This document shows positions 12,961 to 23,740 of a stretch of DNA of 64,000 bases, in pieces; the first letter of the stretch is position 1, and the number at the start of each line of letters is the position of its first letter. The position numbers were made by a program, and so were the translations under genes. Location of the stretch: assembly GCF_040954645.1 (NCBI RefSeq), contig NC_092807.1:83828608-83892607 (forward strand). Direction: 5' to 3'. This DNA comes from Diabrotica undecimpunctata (taxonomy: Eukaryota > Arthropoda > Insecta > Coleoptera > Chrysomelidae). The notes below the pieces were generated by a model that saw only the letters and a program-made list of their open reading frames with translations, searched no databases and had not been told where the DNA came from.

Positions 12961-14187
12961 TTATATCCATTTTAGAGAGAGATCTTTTATTCCAATATTT
13001 TCTAACTTATTAATGAGTAACGTATGATCGACACAGTCAAATGCCCTACTGAGATCACAAAAAATCCCGACAGGGCATTCATCCGCATCAATATAGTTAG
13101 TTAAAGTCTCATAAAATGAATGAACTGCTGTATTTGTATACTTACCTGCCTGAAAGCCATGCTGATATTTACTAACAATACCTTTCTCCAATAAATAAGA
13201 GTTTAATCTGTTAAGATAACAGTATTCGAATATTTTTGAAACCACTGAAGAGACAGTTATTGGGCGATAATTACTAATATTCTTTGGATCACCTTTCTTA
13301 TGTACAGGAACGACTTTTCCCACCTTTAGATAATCCGGGAAAATACCATTGCAAAAAGACAAGTTTATTAGAAATGTTAAAGGTGATAATATGAATGGAA
13401 TTATTTTTTTTAATAAAAATTGAAGTATTTCATCAAATCCACACGATTTTGAAGATTTCAATTTTCCTATCAATAATTCACTCAGCTCATTTGGAGTGTA
13501 AGGACATAATTGTAAAAAATTGTCATTTTCATTATAAGGCGGTTTCCTTAAAGTACTATTTTGATGACTGGGAATTTTAGAACGTACCTCAATTGGAGCA
13601 TTCTTAAAGAAAACATTGAACATGTTAGCAACAATAGGGCATTCCTCTATTACACAATTTTCATCTGATTTTAGACATATATTTTTCCTTCTATTATTGT
13701 CAACATTATTAGTCACGTCGGCAACAAGTCTCCAGGCACTTTTTGTTGGATTATCTGATGATGAAATAATATTCTGGTAATAATTTTTCTTTGTCAAACA
13801 TAAAAGTTTCTGGTGTTTCTTTTTTTCTAACTTGTAATATTCACGAAGACACGGACAGGATCTAGATAAAACATGCAAGTTTTTTAAGTTACTACTAGAT
13901 AAGCGTACTTCAGTGTTTACCCATTTTTTACGATCATTTATAATACGTTTATTTTGCAATGGAAAATTAATGTTAAAATAATACGAAAAAATATCAACAA
14001 ACACATTAAAAGCCAAATTAGTATCAAGTAAACCATAAACAAGATTCCAATCTTCCAGCACAAGACTCATAACAAAATTATCTATCCCACTCTCAGAAAA
14101 ATATCGCTTTTGACAAGACATAGGCAATTTCGATATATCGATTTCAAGTTCGACTAAAACAGTTCTATGATCAGACGTTGTCATCAT
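12961..14187 (-). CDS. LINE reverse transcriptase, N-terminal half
   Basis: A 408-codon frame beginning with the last APE motif (SDHRTV). It carries RT blocks GKVVPVHKKGDP, NYRPITVSSVVSKIFE, QHGFQAGKYT and FCDLSRAFDCVDH. It stops at a single in-frame stop just after LKWI; translation continues in register as SYLSERRQ toward the next frame. Confidence 0.8.
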   Translation of the reverse strand: MMTTSDHRTVLVELEIDISKLPMSCQKRYFSESGIDNFVMSLVLEDWNLVYGLLDTNLAFNVFVDIFSYYFNINFPLQNKRIINDRKKWVNTEVRLSSSNLKNLHVLSRSCPCLREYYKLEKKKHQKLLCLTKKNYYQNIISSSDNPTKSAWRLVADVTNNVDNNRRKNICLKSDENCVIEECPIVANMFNVFFKNAPIEVRSKIPSHQNSTLRKPPYNENDNFLQLCPYTPNELSELLIGKLKSSKSCGFDEILQFLLKKIIPFILSPLTFLINLSFCNGIFPDYLKVGKVVPVHKKGDPKNISNYRPITVSSVVSKIFEYCYLNRLNSYLLEKGIVSKYQHGFQAGKYTNTAVHSFYETLTNYIDADECPVGIFCDLSRAFDCVDHTLLINKLENIGIKDLSLKWI

Positions 14188-14196
14188 AGAACAGTT

Positions 14197-14818
14197 CTAT
14201 GTATCAGTGTTGTCAAGAATACATGATGTACCTAAATTAGAAAAATTTACAAAAATATTATCAATTGTTGTTATGCTGGTATTTGTTACTCTTGTAGGCC
14301 ATTTGACAAGATTAGTATGTATGTTATAAGCAGATAAGCAATTAAGTAGTTTTGTTTGGTTATTGTTTGACGTTTTCATATCAATATTAAAGTCACCACA
14401 AATAATATAACATGCATTTGGCTTGTATAAATGATTTAAAAGACAGTCAAGATTATTTAAAAAAATATTTACATCTCCACACGGAGATCGGTAGCAATTC
14501 AATATGTAAAAGATATTATTATTTTTATCCCTAATTAAAGAACAACAAAACTCTGAATGTTTATCAGAACAGAATTTTTTAACATTAATATTATGAGCGT
14601 TTACATCCATCAATGTATACATTATTAATAGAGTCAATGGTTTCCCATAATTCTGTTAGACATAAGATTTCTACATTTTTAAATGTATTAATATCCACAA
14701 CAATGTCACATATTTTATGGTTATTTATACTTTGAACATTTAATAACATTAATTTAGGGTTAAACATTACCTCTGGAACCTCTGATTTTTCCGTAGGTAC
14801 AAAAAATTGTTCACACAT
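14197..14818 (-). pseudogene. LINE AP endonuclease domain
   Basis: Two overlapping frames: 14818-14591 with LMLLNVQSINNH and CLTELWE (N-terminal Asn and catalytic Glu of the APE-type nuclease), and 14637-14197 with YIICGDFNID and later IDNIF. SDHRTVLVELE follows in the next frame. The domain nicks target DNA to prime reverse transcription. A frameshift near 14620 and a stop near 14190 inactivate it. Confidence 0.75.
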
Positions 14819-15186
14819 GCATTTTCAGGCCAGAGTGCTGGATCCATAGCTTTATTGAAATTATTTTGATATATTCGGACCTTAAATGATGAGTAAAGAC
14901 TTGGGTAGCGAGACTCCATAGACTCGCAAAACACTTCCGGAAAATGGGGTTTTAGAAGATTTTCCATTGCAGTCACATTGGTGCTAGGATCAATGCGATG
15001 CACATGTAGATCCACATATTTTGGATCACCTTTGACAGATCCAGCACCAGTTCCAACAATATAATACAATCCTTCCATCTTTCGCTTCCCGCGAGAAACT
15101 TTTTCGTTTGTACAAATGATTAACGCTCCTCGAAAACACGCTCTAACTGATGATAATTCCGAACGCTTAGTTGTCCTTAAAGCCAA
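14767..15186 (-). pseudogene. LINE ORF1 C-terminal part
   Basis: Encodes LHVHRIDPSTNVTAMENLL and, later, SSFKVRIYQNNFNKAMDP, the typical C-terminal segment of CR1/Jockey-group ORF1 proteins (RNA-binding Gag-like). The N-terminus is missing because the element is 5'-truncated. It overlaps the start of ORF2 at 14818-14767 in another frame. Confidence 0.6.
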
Positions 15187-15600
15187 TCAAAAATATTTTG
15201 CCTAATTGAGTTAAATTTTTGCGCTGTAATACTACTTTATAACAGGATATTGTTATTTTTATTTCATTTCAAATTGGTTTGTGTTGAGTTTTTACAAATA
15301 TGCCAATTAGTTGAAAATAAAATATTTTATTAAGTTGTTGAACTTATTTTACAATCTTTTCTCTTTATTATGTATCTAATATACTAGTGAAAATCGTTAA
15401 ATGAATAGGCTCTTATCCTCCTCAGCAAATGTTTAGAAAATGTAGTAACAGTAATATAAAAATCACTTAAAATATATTTACCCTTAAGATTTTACGTAAG
15501 TACTTAAGTAAAAATTTTATAGTACTGAATGTGAATGTTAGAATTCAAGTAATACTTACATTTTCAAGTATGTACATATCTCTAAAAATACTTGTAATGA
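15187..15600. other. No gene seen
   Basis: AT-rich sequence between the LINE and the MULE remnant. Nothing recognisable beyond short AT runs. Confidence 0.5.
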
Positions 15601-15849
15601 TTTGGGCTGCCGTTCGCTTTCACTTGCAGTTCAGCAGCATACATACATGTGGTGAGTTAATACACAAGTTAACGATTCTCTTATCTTATTTTATTATAGT
15701 GCCCGTCTCAGTACTTAGTTACAAGTGTTGTATTTGTACCTAATTGTTAATTATTGTGGGAATAATAAGTTTGAATTTGGAAAACTTGAATGACTTAGGT
15801 GTGTCATTATTGGGCGTCCGTTCGTTTTCTAAATATTGGTACTTTTAGT

Positions 15850-17386
15850 TAGGTTAAGTATTGGTATGTCAATGATGGTAAAAGTTGGCGATACATTTTT
15901 CTCATTTGCCGATGCAAAGAAAGCCATCTCGGAACTTGGAGAAAGTACATTTACCACGTTTTGGAAACAAGATGCACGTACTATTGCAAGCAGTAAAATT
16001 AAGAGGCCGATAGAAAGCTTTTTAATCTATTATCAACTTCTTTATGCATGCAATCATGGAGAAGAAAAGTTCAAGAGCGGTGAGAAAAAAAATTAGGCAG
16101 TCTTAGACATTCAAAGAAGATTGCCCAGTACATGTACGATTCAAGGCATCGTTAGATGGAAATGCGTTAGATAACGTCAACTCAAACTCAGCACAATCAT
16201 CATATCACAAAAGTAAGCATATAATGATTATCAATAGGTACAACGTCGACACTGTTAACCAAATTGGAGTTTATTCTGTTTCTGCATTTGAATAAATTTA
16301 ATTTAATAATTTTAACAATACTGGACAACAAATTATTAATAAATAATAAACTTTCAAATAATACTAAATGGGTTTATCATGACTTTAATTATATTTCACT
16401 TTTTATTTCATTTTTTAAAATTGGTATATATTTTCATTTCATATCTAATTTTAAGGTTTTACATGCACATATCCCCAGCCAAAGAAAACTTTCCAGCAAT
16501 TTGAAGGAAAGTGTAAAGGAGTTCAGGTGCTCATTCAGCTGTTTTGCAGGATGAAGAAAATAATTTTAAAGGCCTTTTTATTCAAACTCCAACCATGAAA
16601 AATACAATGGATGCATTTCCAGAATTTCTTGCAGTGGACGCTACATATAAATTACTAAAAATAGGATTACCTGTTTTCCTTATTATTGTAGAAGACGGTA
16701 ATTGTCAAACTGAATGATTCAATGATTTTACCTTTCAAGCATATTTTTGGATTATTATAAAATGGACAATGGACTATTATAAAAATAACCAACGAACATT
16801 AACGTCTTTGATTGAAGAAAACGAATCGACAGAATATGAGTTACCAAGTAGGTCTAATGATAATATGTCTACATCATTGACCACACAAGGGTATCGACCA
16901 GCAAGTTCCAATGCACAAAGAAAAAAAAAATGTATTTCGTTATGCAATAAACTAGCAGATTTAGCTGCACAACGTACGGGCATGTTATTTGAGCAAAGGT
17001 TTAATCTATTAAAAAATCTCAAAACACTGTGGGCCAATGATACTGCTGTTCTACTTACATCTATACATGTTACAAACGAAAATGACACGCAAGTTATTAT
17101 TGACAGTAATGATGAAGTTGTATTTGAAAATGACACGCAAGTTGTTATTGAAAGTAATGATGAAGTTGTATTTGAAAATGACACGCAAGTTATTATTGAA
17201 AGTAATGATGAAGTTGTATTTGAAACGAAAAATAAGCTGTGTGGCGAGGTGGTTCGTCAAGAGATAAGTAGGGTAGATAACGTGGAGGGGAATATACAAG
17301 AGTCAAGTCCAGAAAATGAATTTAGTATTACTCACCAAACTCTCCGATGTTGCTTTGTCAACAAATTAAAATGCCAGTGGCAGTAA
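15850..17386 (+). pseudogene. MULE-type transposase remnant (ZSWIM1/3-like)
   Basis: Discontinuous reading. KVGDTFFSFADAKKAISELG, FWKQDARTIASSK and YQLLYACNHGEEKF (15868-16080), then TFKEDCPVHVRFKASLDGNA (about 16106-16170) and HAHIPSQRKLSSNLK (about 16460) match the N-terminal part of insect ZSWIM1/3-like MULE proteins. DAFPEFLAVDATYKLLK (about 16609-16660) carries the first catalytic Asp of the MULE DDE core. Most of the core is missing. A C-terminal frame 16769-17386 follows, with an in-frame 48-bp repeat. GT-AG introns may explain some breaks, but internal stops suggest a fossil. Confidence 0.55.
17078..17221 (+). repeat. Three 48-bp tandem repeats in frame
   Basis: Units 17078-17125, 17126-17173 and 17174-17221 are almost identical. 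Each encodes the 16-residue word ENDTQVIIESNDEVVF, so the array is in frame with the C-terminal MULE-like frame. The near identity of units contrasts with the decay around them, which implies a recent expansion. Confidence 0.9.
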
Positions 17387-18109
17387 AGAAACGAGGACGC
17401 CCAAAAGGACAAGGCCTGACAGCAATAGGACTACCAAAGAAAAGGAACCCCAAAACATCTCCAAATGAATCCAGGATTCCATTCCAAAGAAAGGATTAAA
17501 TTTCTATAATTATTTTTTTTTTCTTAGTTTACAACAGGTTTAAATTATTATTATTATAAATAATTAAAATACGTTTTAATAATTCACTTTGTTTTCTTTT
17601 TCGTTTATAAGAAAATCGTCTAATATTAATAAATTCTTTATCAGAAATTGATACTAAGATGGCCAGCCTCCAAGCGAACGGCGGCCGAAGAAAATGCCGT
17701 CAAACGAATCATAGGAATGACGTCACAGCTGATAACGGCAACGTGCACGACCGTTTGACGGCAGTTTAAGTACAGCGTATATTTAATTTGTCGTTACAAC
17801 AGCTTTCTCTGGTAACGAACAAAGTGAGCGTTTCCACCAGGATATTAAATTAATGGAAAAACGCTACCAGAGTCGCTGGAATATTATCAGGATGGGAATT
17901 GCTTACTTCCTTCCAATCTATACATCTTAACAGAGGCATAGTGATTATGAATGTTGCGTTTCTTCCAGATACTGTATCAGTCCACCGGGTTAGTGATCGC
18001 ACCGACTTCTTCTCCCGTCCGCGTATTCTTGGAATACTAGTCACTCCATATTATCGGCACACGTTGCCGTGTGTGAGATTTTCCTTATTTTATAGAGGTT
18101 GGACATAGC

Positions 18110-18340
18110 GGTTCTATCCATTTATATAATGTCGTCGAATTTCTTGTTCACAGCTTCCATTGTTGTAGACGATGCTGTCTAAATAAATGAAACTTTCAAC
18201 TCCCACATCCACCTGCATATCCAGTAACGTTTTGAATTTCTGTTGTTGGTTGTTGGTAAACGTCTTGTTTTTATTAATTCGTAGTCCATGTTCCTCGCTA
18301 ACTGGTTTATGGGGAACTTCTGTTGGTCATTTCACCGTGA
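18110..18340 (-). pseudogene. LINE RT C-terminal scrap
   Basis: The minus-strand translation reads EEHGLRINKNKT followed by VDVGVESFIYLDSIVYNNG and CEQEIRR. This is the layout after the YADD motif in many LINE reverse transcriptases (LxINxxKTK ... FxYLGS). Only about 75 residues remain and frames are broken. Clade not determined. Confidence 0.4.
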
Positions 18341-18458
18341 ACCTCTATGAGTGACTCATTGTAGAAAAAGATATACAAGAAGCTTTAAAGAGCAAGTACA
18401 AATCAATTCAGATGACTAGTTAACCTGTATTAACAGTATAATTAGTTTAATTTATATT

Positions 18459-18493
18459 TTGATAACGAATTCCGAGGTGGAAATCGAAATGTC
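18459..18493 (-). repeat. Degenerate copy of foldback terminal motif
   Basis: ttgataacgaattccgaggt followed by ggaaatcgaaatgtc resembles the motif in the arms of the 23741-24870 inverted repeat (24785-24819). It marks a decayed relative of that repeat. Confidence 0.5.
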
Positions 18494-18705
18494 TAATTTA
18501 AAGTACTTCTAATTTCTAATTGTGATATACTCTCATTAAAAATAGTACACAATAGGTATTGCCCTAACCCTAAACTTATGTTGTAGCCAAATAACTAAAA
18601 ATCGAAACGTTTGAATAATCACCTGCCATAATTCTACCTTTGTCGGAAAACAAAGATAGAAATGCCCACATCAATAATCTATATTAGGAAAAAACCTGTA
18701 CTTAC

Positions 18706-18881
18706 TCATGGTAAAATATTTTTGTAGTTTCAGGTACATGGAATTCTTGATCATGAATAATACTGTTGTAATCTTCTACTCGATCATCTAAGTGGTTATC
18801 GTGAGCACTAAGATGAGCATTTACAAAACAAAGTGAACACCCATAAATACTTAGTCTAATCGACACCGCACCTTTGTTACC
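18706..18881 (-). CDS. Inositol polyphosphate 5-phosphatase, exon 3
   Basis: A 176-bp exon with acceptor tttgtttcag before 18881 and donor GTAAGT after 18706. It encodes GNKGAVSIRLSIYG and FVNAHLSAHDNH, the WGNKG-V and N-H-AH signatures of the IPPc catalytic domain, which removes the 5-phosphate of phosphoinositides and inositol phosphates in the cytosol. It begins in phase 0, matching the end of the exon at 33566-33230 (..GGMW), so the two exons give the conserved G-W-GNKG join. It ends with two bases of a codon. The next exon should carry the F-GDLN-R motif; it was not found downstream, so it probably lies outside the window. Confidence 0.9.
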
Positions 18882-18976
18882 CTGAAACAAAGGTCTATTT
18901 AAAATAAGCAACATTAATTAAAAATTATATAAAATAACATTCATTTAAAAATTAGAAAAGAACACTTATATGTTAA

Positions 18977-21448
18977 CAAGTTAACTGCCAAGCTATATTT
19001 TTAAATTAGACCTACAGGCCAAACGAACTTTGACAATTATTACTGTTAAATATTTAATGTCATTGTTGTAATTTTTTTCAAAAGTAATTAATAACGAAAA
19101 AAATGTCAATATTTGACTGCCGGTCCGATGGGCCCGACGCGGCGTAGAAAGCGTTTGAAAGTCACTTCAGTAGGGAGAGAGTTTTGGCACGCAACGCCGC
19201 CACGGCCACGCAGAGATTAGTGTAGATGGAGTACTTGTCGATACATGTTGAATCGCTCAAATAGTTCAGTATTTACTGTTACACAATGAGTTCACGAAAT
19301 AGATGATTTTTATCAGAATATGAACTTTAACAAATACTAAATAATATGTCTGACGAAGAAGATGAACATGAATTTAGCGATGATTCAATTATAGATCGTA
19401 ATTATGAACCTAATTCCGATGAAATCTCTGATAATTCTGGAGACGAACTGGAAACTTTCGAAGAACGTAAGTTGATTTCCTAAGTATTATATATTTTTGT
19501 ACCCATTGTTATAATATTTGTAGTCGAAGATGAATGCGCTAAAAATGTTTAACACTTTATTATTTTTAGCATTAAACACACAAGATAATGAGAATCATCA
19601 GAATATATCGACGTGTGATGTTGGAATATCAATGAGAGTAGATGATGATAGGACAGAATCAAAAGGCAATCAAGTACAATTGCCAACTTTTTCAATTGAA
19701 GCTGGTATTAACAGTGATGTGGCTGGCATGTTAGCAATGGGTAAACCAGAAGAGTTCTTTTCCGCTATCGTTAGTGACTCAATATTTGAAATGATAGCAA
19801 AACAGACAAATTTATACGCTACGCAAAACACTCATCAACACCGACACTCCTTCATCTTCTAGGCTACACAACTGGAATCCCACAGATACTGTTAAAATAA
19901 AAAAGCTGTTTGGTTTGATAGCTTGGATGGGACTTGTAAAATTACCAACATTGTCAGACTATTGGACTCAAGATCCCTTGTTCAAAATGGGGTTTGCATC
20001 AAGTGTTATGTCTAGAAATAAGTTTGAAATTCTACTGCGAATGGTTCACTTTTCAAATAATGAGGAATAACATATATTCAGATTATATAGACAGATTACA
20101 CAAAATAAATAATTTAGTAAACTTAATTTTGAAAAACTATCAATCTGTTTACGTACCTGGAGAAATTGTGTGTGTGGACTGGACGAATCAATGATTTCTT
20201 TTAGAGGCAGGCTACTGATGAAACAGTACAACAAGCAAAAAAGACACAAATATGGAATTAAAATTTTTAAATTGTGTTGTAAAAATGGTTTTACATATAA
20301 TTTACAAATATAAGCTGGTAAAACCTTAGAACAAGAAAAAACTACCCCTTTAGGCGCTGTTATGAAGTTATGCACACCAATATTAGATGCGAATAGAACT
20401 GTTTGTACGGATAATTGGTTTACCAGTATAGAGTTAGCAAACAAACTGCTAGACAGAAAGACATCGTATAGGAACAATCAGACGAAACAGAATATTTATA
20501 CCAAAAGAAGTAGCTAACAAAAAACTAAAAGTGGGAGAAGTGCAGCTATGTAGAATAGCAGAGGGACAACTTTTCTAAATTGGAGGGATAAACGTAATGT
20601 GTTGATGCTGTCTACTTGCCATTCGATTGAAACTGAAAATGTAAAAAAAAAAACAAGGAACTTTTGCAGTAAAACCAAAAATGGTTTTAGCTTACAATAC
20701 AGGCAAAGCTGGAGTTGATTTATCAGATGTTATGACAGCATATTCCAGTCCACGACGTAAAACTGTTAAGTAGTACAGAAAAATAGCAATAGAGCTATTA
20801 CTAAATACTTCAGTAGTGAATGCATACATTTTGTATGTGCAGGTTACTGGTAACAAAATAGGTGTGGTTGAATTTCGCAAAGAAATTGTAAAGTTTCTCT
20901 GTTGTAGCAGTTCAGCAAATCCCATCACTATGGTCACTCCGAAAAGAAAATGCCACGAGTTAAGTGAGGTCCAGGGACATAAGCATAAAATACGAAGATA
21001 CTGCAAATTATGTTACGAAGCAAATATGAAAAATGAAGGTCATATAGTAGCAAAGAATAAAACTAAAAAGTTACTACACAGTGTAAAGAGTGTGAAGAAA
21101 CACCATTCTTGTGTTTACAATGTTTTAATAAGTTACATATTGTTAGACAGGTACATGAAATATAAAATGTAATGTTTTTTAAATATATTTCAAAATAAAC
21201 ATAGATTTTAAGCTTAATTTTTATATAATTTTTATTTATAAAAAATGTTTATCATTAAAAATATCCCGTGCAGAATGTTTGCACAGGCTGTGCCGGGCCA
21301 TTACATACGTTTTGTAGACAGTTAGTTATGCCGACAGCCTGGTAAGCTGCATTAAAAATAGGATTGTAGTGCCGGTCCCATCGGACCGACCTGGCGTGAT
21401 GAAACACTGTGATGCTGATCCCATGGGCCCGGCACGACAGTTAACTTG
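18977..21448 (+). mobile_element. piggyBac element, full length, decayed
   Basis: A 2472-bp element flanked by TTAA (18973-18976 and 21449-21452), with terminal inverted repeats CAAGTTAACTG / CAGTTAACTTG. GC-rich subterminal repeats are shared by both ends (ctgccggtccgatgggcccg at 19118; related copies at 21369 and 21418). It encodes a piggyBac transposase relic on the plus strand and sits in the intron of the minus-strand phosphatase gene, 95 bp upstream of exon 3. Confidence 0.9.
19346..21171 (+). pseudogene. piggyBac transposase relic
   Basis: Starts MSDEEDEHEFSDDSIID, the acidic N-terminus common in the family. A short GT-AG intron (gtaagttg from 19468) may follow. Diagnostic core pieces, in several frames, are WNPTDTVKIKKLFGLIAWMG, MSRNKFEILLRMVHFSN, DESMISFRGRLL (catalytic Asp region), KRHKYGIKIFKLC, CTDNWFTSIELANKLL, and KPKMVLAYNTGKAGVDLSD (catalytic Asp). 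The C-terminal cysteine-rich zinc region (CHELSEVQ, YCKLCYEAN, CKECEETPFLCLQC) is still legible. Multiple frameshifts and stops mean no active protein. Confidence 0.85.
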
Positions 21449-21557
21449 TTAAAGAAAAGAACATATCCCGAACGTGAATTAAAAAAAAACTTTTTTAATT
21501 CCTATGATTGTCGGTTTGTTATAAATAAAACACTTAATTATTGATTAAACGTTTCGT

Positions 21558-21874
21558 GGCTAAAACGTGGCGCATGTGATAAACAAATACTTGGGTCAGG
21601 CCAACCGCTCGACTTGAAGAAAACAGTCGAGATGTTAAGAAACAAGAAAATCATCTTAGCTCTGCTTCAACGTGAACACAATACAGACATAAAATCTATG
21701 CGATTGTGGCAGCATGTGGCCTTGGATTATCCTGCGCGTAAAACAAATCAGGACCTACAGCAGTGGCAAATGCATGGACAACAGGTTCTAAGATACGACC
21801 AATATATTGAGATTGATTCAAAGTGCCTTCTACAAAAACAGGATAAGTTCGATGATGAAAAATTTTTGAGCTAA
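21558..21874 (+). other. Unrecognised coding-like frame
   Basis: From about 21558 (SGQPLDLKKTVEMLRNKK) and certainly from 21614, the frame has protein-like composition: LALLQREH, RLWQHVALDYPARKTNQDLQ, QQWQMHGQQVLRYDQYIEID, ending KFDDEKFLS at a stop. W-x2-VAxDYPxRxTNxxLxxW resembles the rhythm of a SANT/Myb-type helix bundle, but that is only an impression. A possible acceptor (gggtcag) precedes it at about 21600. It could be an exon of a nested gene, a processed pseudogene or part of an element. No function assigned. Confidence 0.35.
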
Positions 21875-21879
21875 GATAT

Positions 21880-23728
21880 TTAAGTACTGGTTATCGGACT
21901 ATTTCGTTAATGGTATTTAATAATTTTAATATCATAAAGAATAAAAGTAAACATATTTCATTAGTCTTGGTATGATAACAAGAATATTAAAATAAAATAA
22001 AATTGAGAAAAAAAGGAGATTTATATAGGATTACTAGTATTTTTACATAAAACATAACAATTATCAATGATTTACAAGTTATTGTAAATTCAAGTGTAAA
22101 TGATCCATTTCTACGTTTGTCAACCACATAATCCAAAAATATTGTAAAAAAAATTTCCAAAAAGTGTTGAAAGAATTTACATGGTTAATTAAATATTAAA
22201 TTTATTAACAAAAGACATATTCGTAATGTACGCAAAGAGTACATACAAAGTTAAAAAAGGTAGTTTGTTTTTTCATAAAATATTATTGACGAAGTTTATT
22301 GAAAAAGTATATATTAATCATAAATACTTATGTTTTACTATTAAATATACCTCAAATATTACCAAAAAAAAATATAACAATAAAAAAGAAGTTTAAATAA
22401 ATTAGATGGTTTATTTAACAATTAATTTATTTATATAAGACATATTCGCAATGCTCGCAAAAGTACACACAAATTTAAAAAAGAAACGTTGAAATCCATA
22501 AACAGAACCAAAGATACAGTTAATAGCTCCGTCCCTTTCCTTCCACCGGTCTCACGAGTTTTAAAGCAGGCCGATTTTGGAGATCACAAGTTTCTTTGGT
22601 ATAACTTTCTAATACCATGAAACATTTATGAATAAATATAATACTGCTTATGCTAGGAAATAACTTTAAACATAAAAATTGCTGTTTCTTGTATACGAAT
22701 GTACAAAAATTAAAAAATCAAACACTGCTGAATAGGAAATTAACAATCATTTATAATTTAATATAACAAGCTGTTCCTTGTCTGTTTCAAAATATTAAAG
22801 TGGTAAAATCATATCTGTAGTAGATAAAGTAAACATAATCGCAAAAGAAATAATACACCCCTCACCAGTTCTGTTTATAAATACAATGAAATCAGAAATC
22901 TGTGCATCTAAAATTCCATTCAACCTCAACACTCCGAACAGGGACAGGGTTTACATGATGTACAACGATTAAGAAGAAATTCGAAAATTTGCAACAGTTA
23001 TTGTTGAAATATCCTCTCTATTCTCGAAATTTGGTCCATATAATTACATATACATAGTCCGAAATTTTATAAAATCAAATTAAATATCAGATAATAATAT
23101 AATATTAGCCAGACCTACGTTTCAGAGGCAGAATCCTGTAATAGGAGACACGTTGGATAAAAATATTAAGCCAGGGGATGAAATAATTCCATACTCTGAG
23201 AAATAAGTTTTAATTAAAAATTCCTCGTTTTATCAGTAATAGACTAAACACTTAATGTTTTGCCTTCGATCCTTTTGGTCTACAAATTCGTTCTAGATTT
23301 ACAACGACAACCTTTAAATAAATTAATAAATTATATTTATAGAATAAAGAAAACTTGTTCTGCTGGATGACGCTATTAGATATTGCAAAAGATAAAAACA
23401 TTTTAACCAGCTACTTAGCATTGCTAATCTTTAAAATACTATGTTCTTTATTCTAAGTAATTAAAAAGAAAGTTTCTATGATTAAAACTGCACCCAACGA
23501 AAATAAAACGAGTAGCAAGAAATGTGATAAAATGTCAGTCATACAAATGATGAAGTAGCATTTGGTTTTGTATCTACATATTGGAGTGAATTCAAATCTA
23601 TTTGGAGTACATCCAAATATGTTTTTTAGTACAATAATGAAACAAATATTGCCTATTACGTCTAGAATATAACAGTAATTCATTATAATGTATATACAAA
23701 ATTTGAACTGCTCTTGGGAGTTGGTGAT
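21880..23728. other. AT-rich intron sequence with a repeated segment
   Basis: No gene seen. Positions 22190-22262 and 22417-22490 are a diverged direct repeat: both contain agacatattcg(t/c)aatg and a run of tacaaa/ttaaaaaa. This fits a local duplication. The rest is AT-rich filler in the phosphatase intron. Confidence 0.5.
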
Positions 23729-23740
23729 TATAATAGTTAT

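Larger units (their letters stand above)
11871..15186 (-). mobile_element. CR1/Jockey-like LINE, 5'-truncated
   Basis: A minus-strand LINE of about 3.3 kb carrying the end of ORF1, an AP endonuclease, reverse transcriptase and a 3' UTR (12156-11887). It ends in a short (ATT)n tail at 11871-11886, as in many CR1/Jockey-group elements. Several stops and frameshifts break ORF2. It is inserted next to the R2-like tail. No target duplication was found. Confidence 0.8.

Noticed and set aside
14390..14400. GDFN word considered as the next phosphatase exon (F-GDLN-R motif)
   Set aside because: It is inside the LINE endonuclease (ICGDFNID), with flanking APE motifs and no splice sites.
15531..15743. 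Open frame with hydrophobic composition
   Set aside because: No recognisable domain, and it overlaps the candidate MULE terminal repeat.
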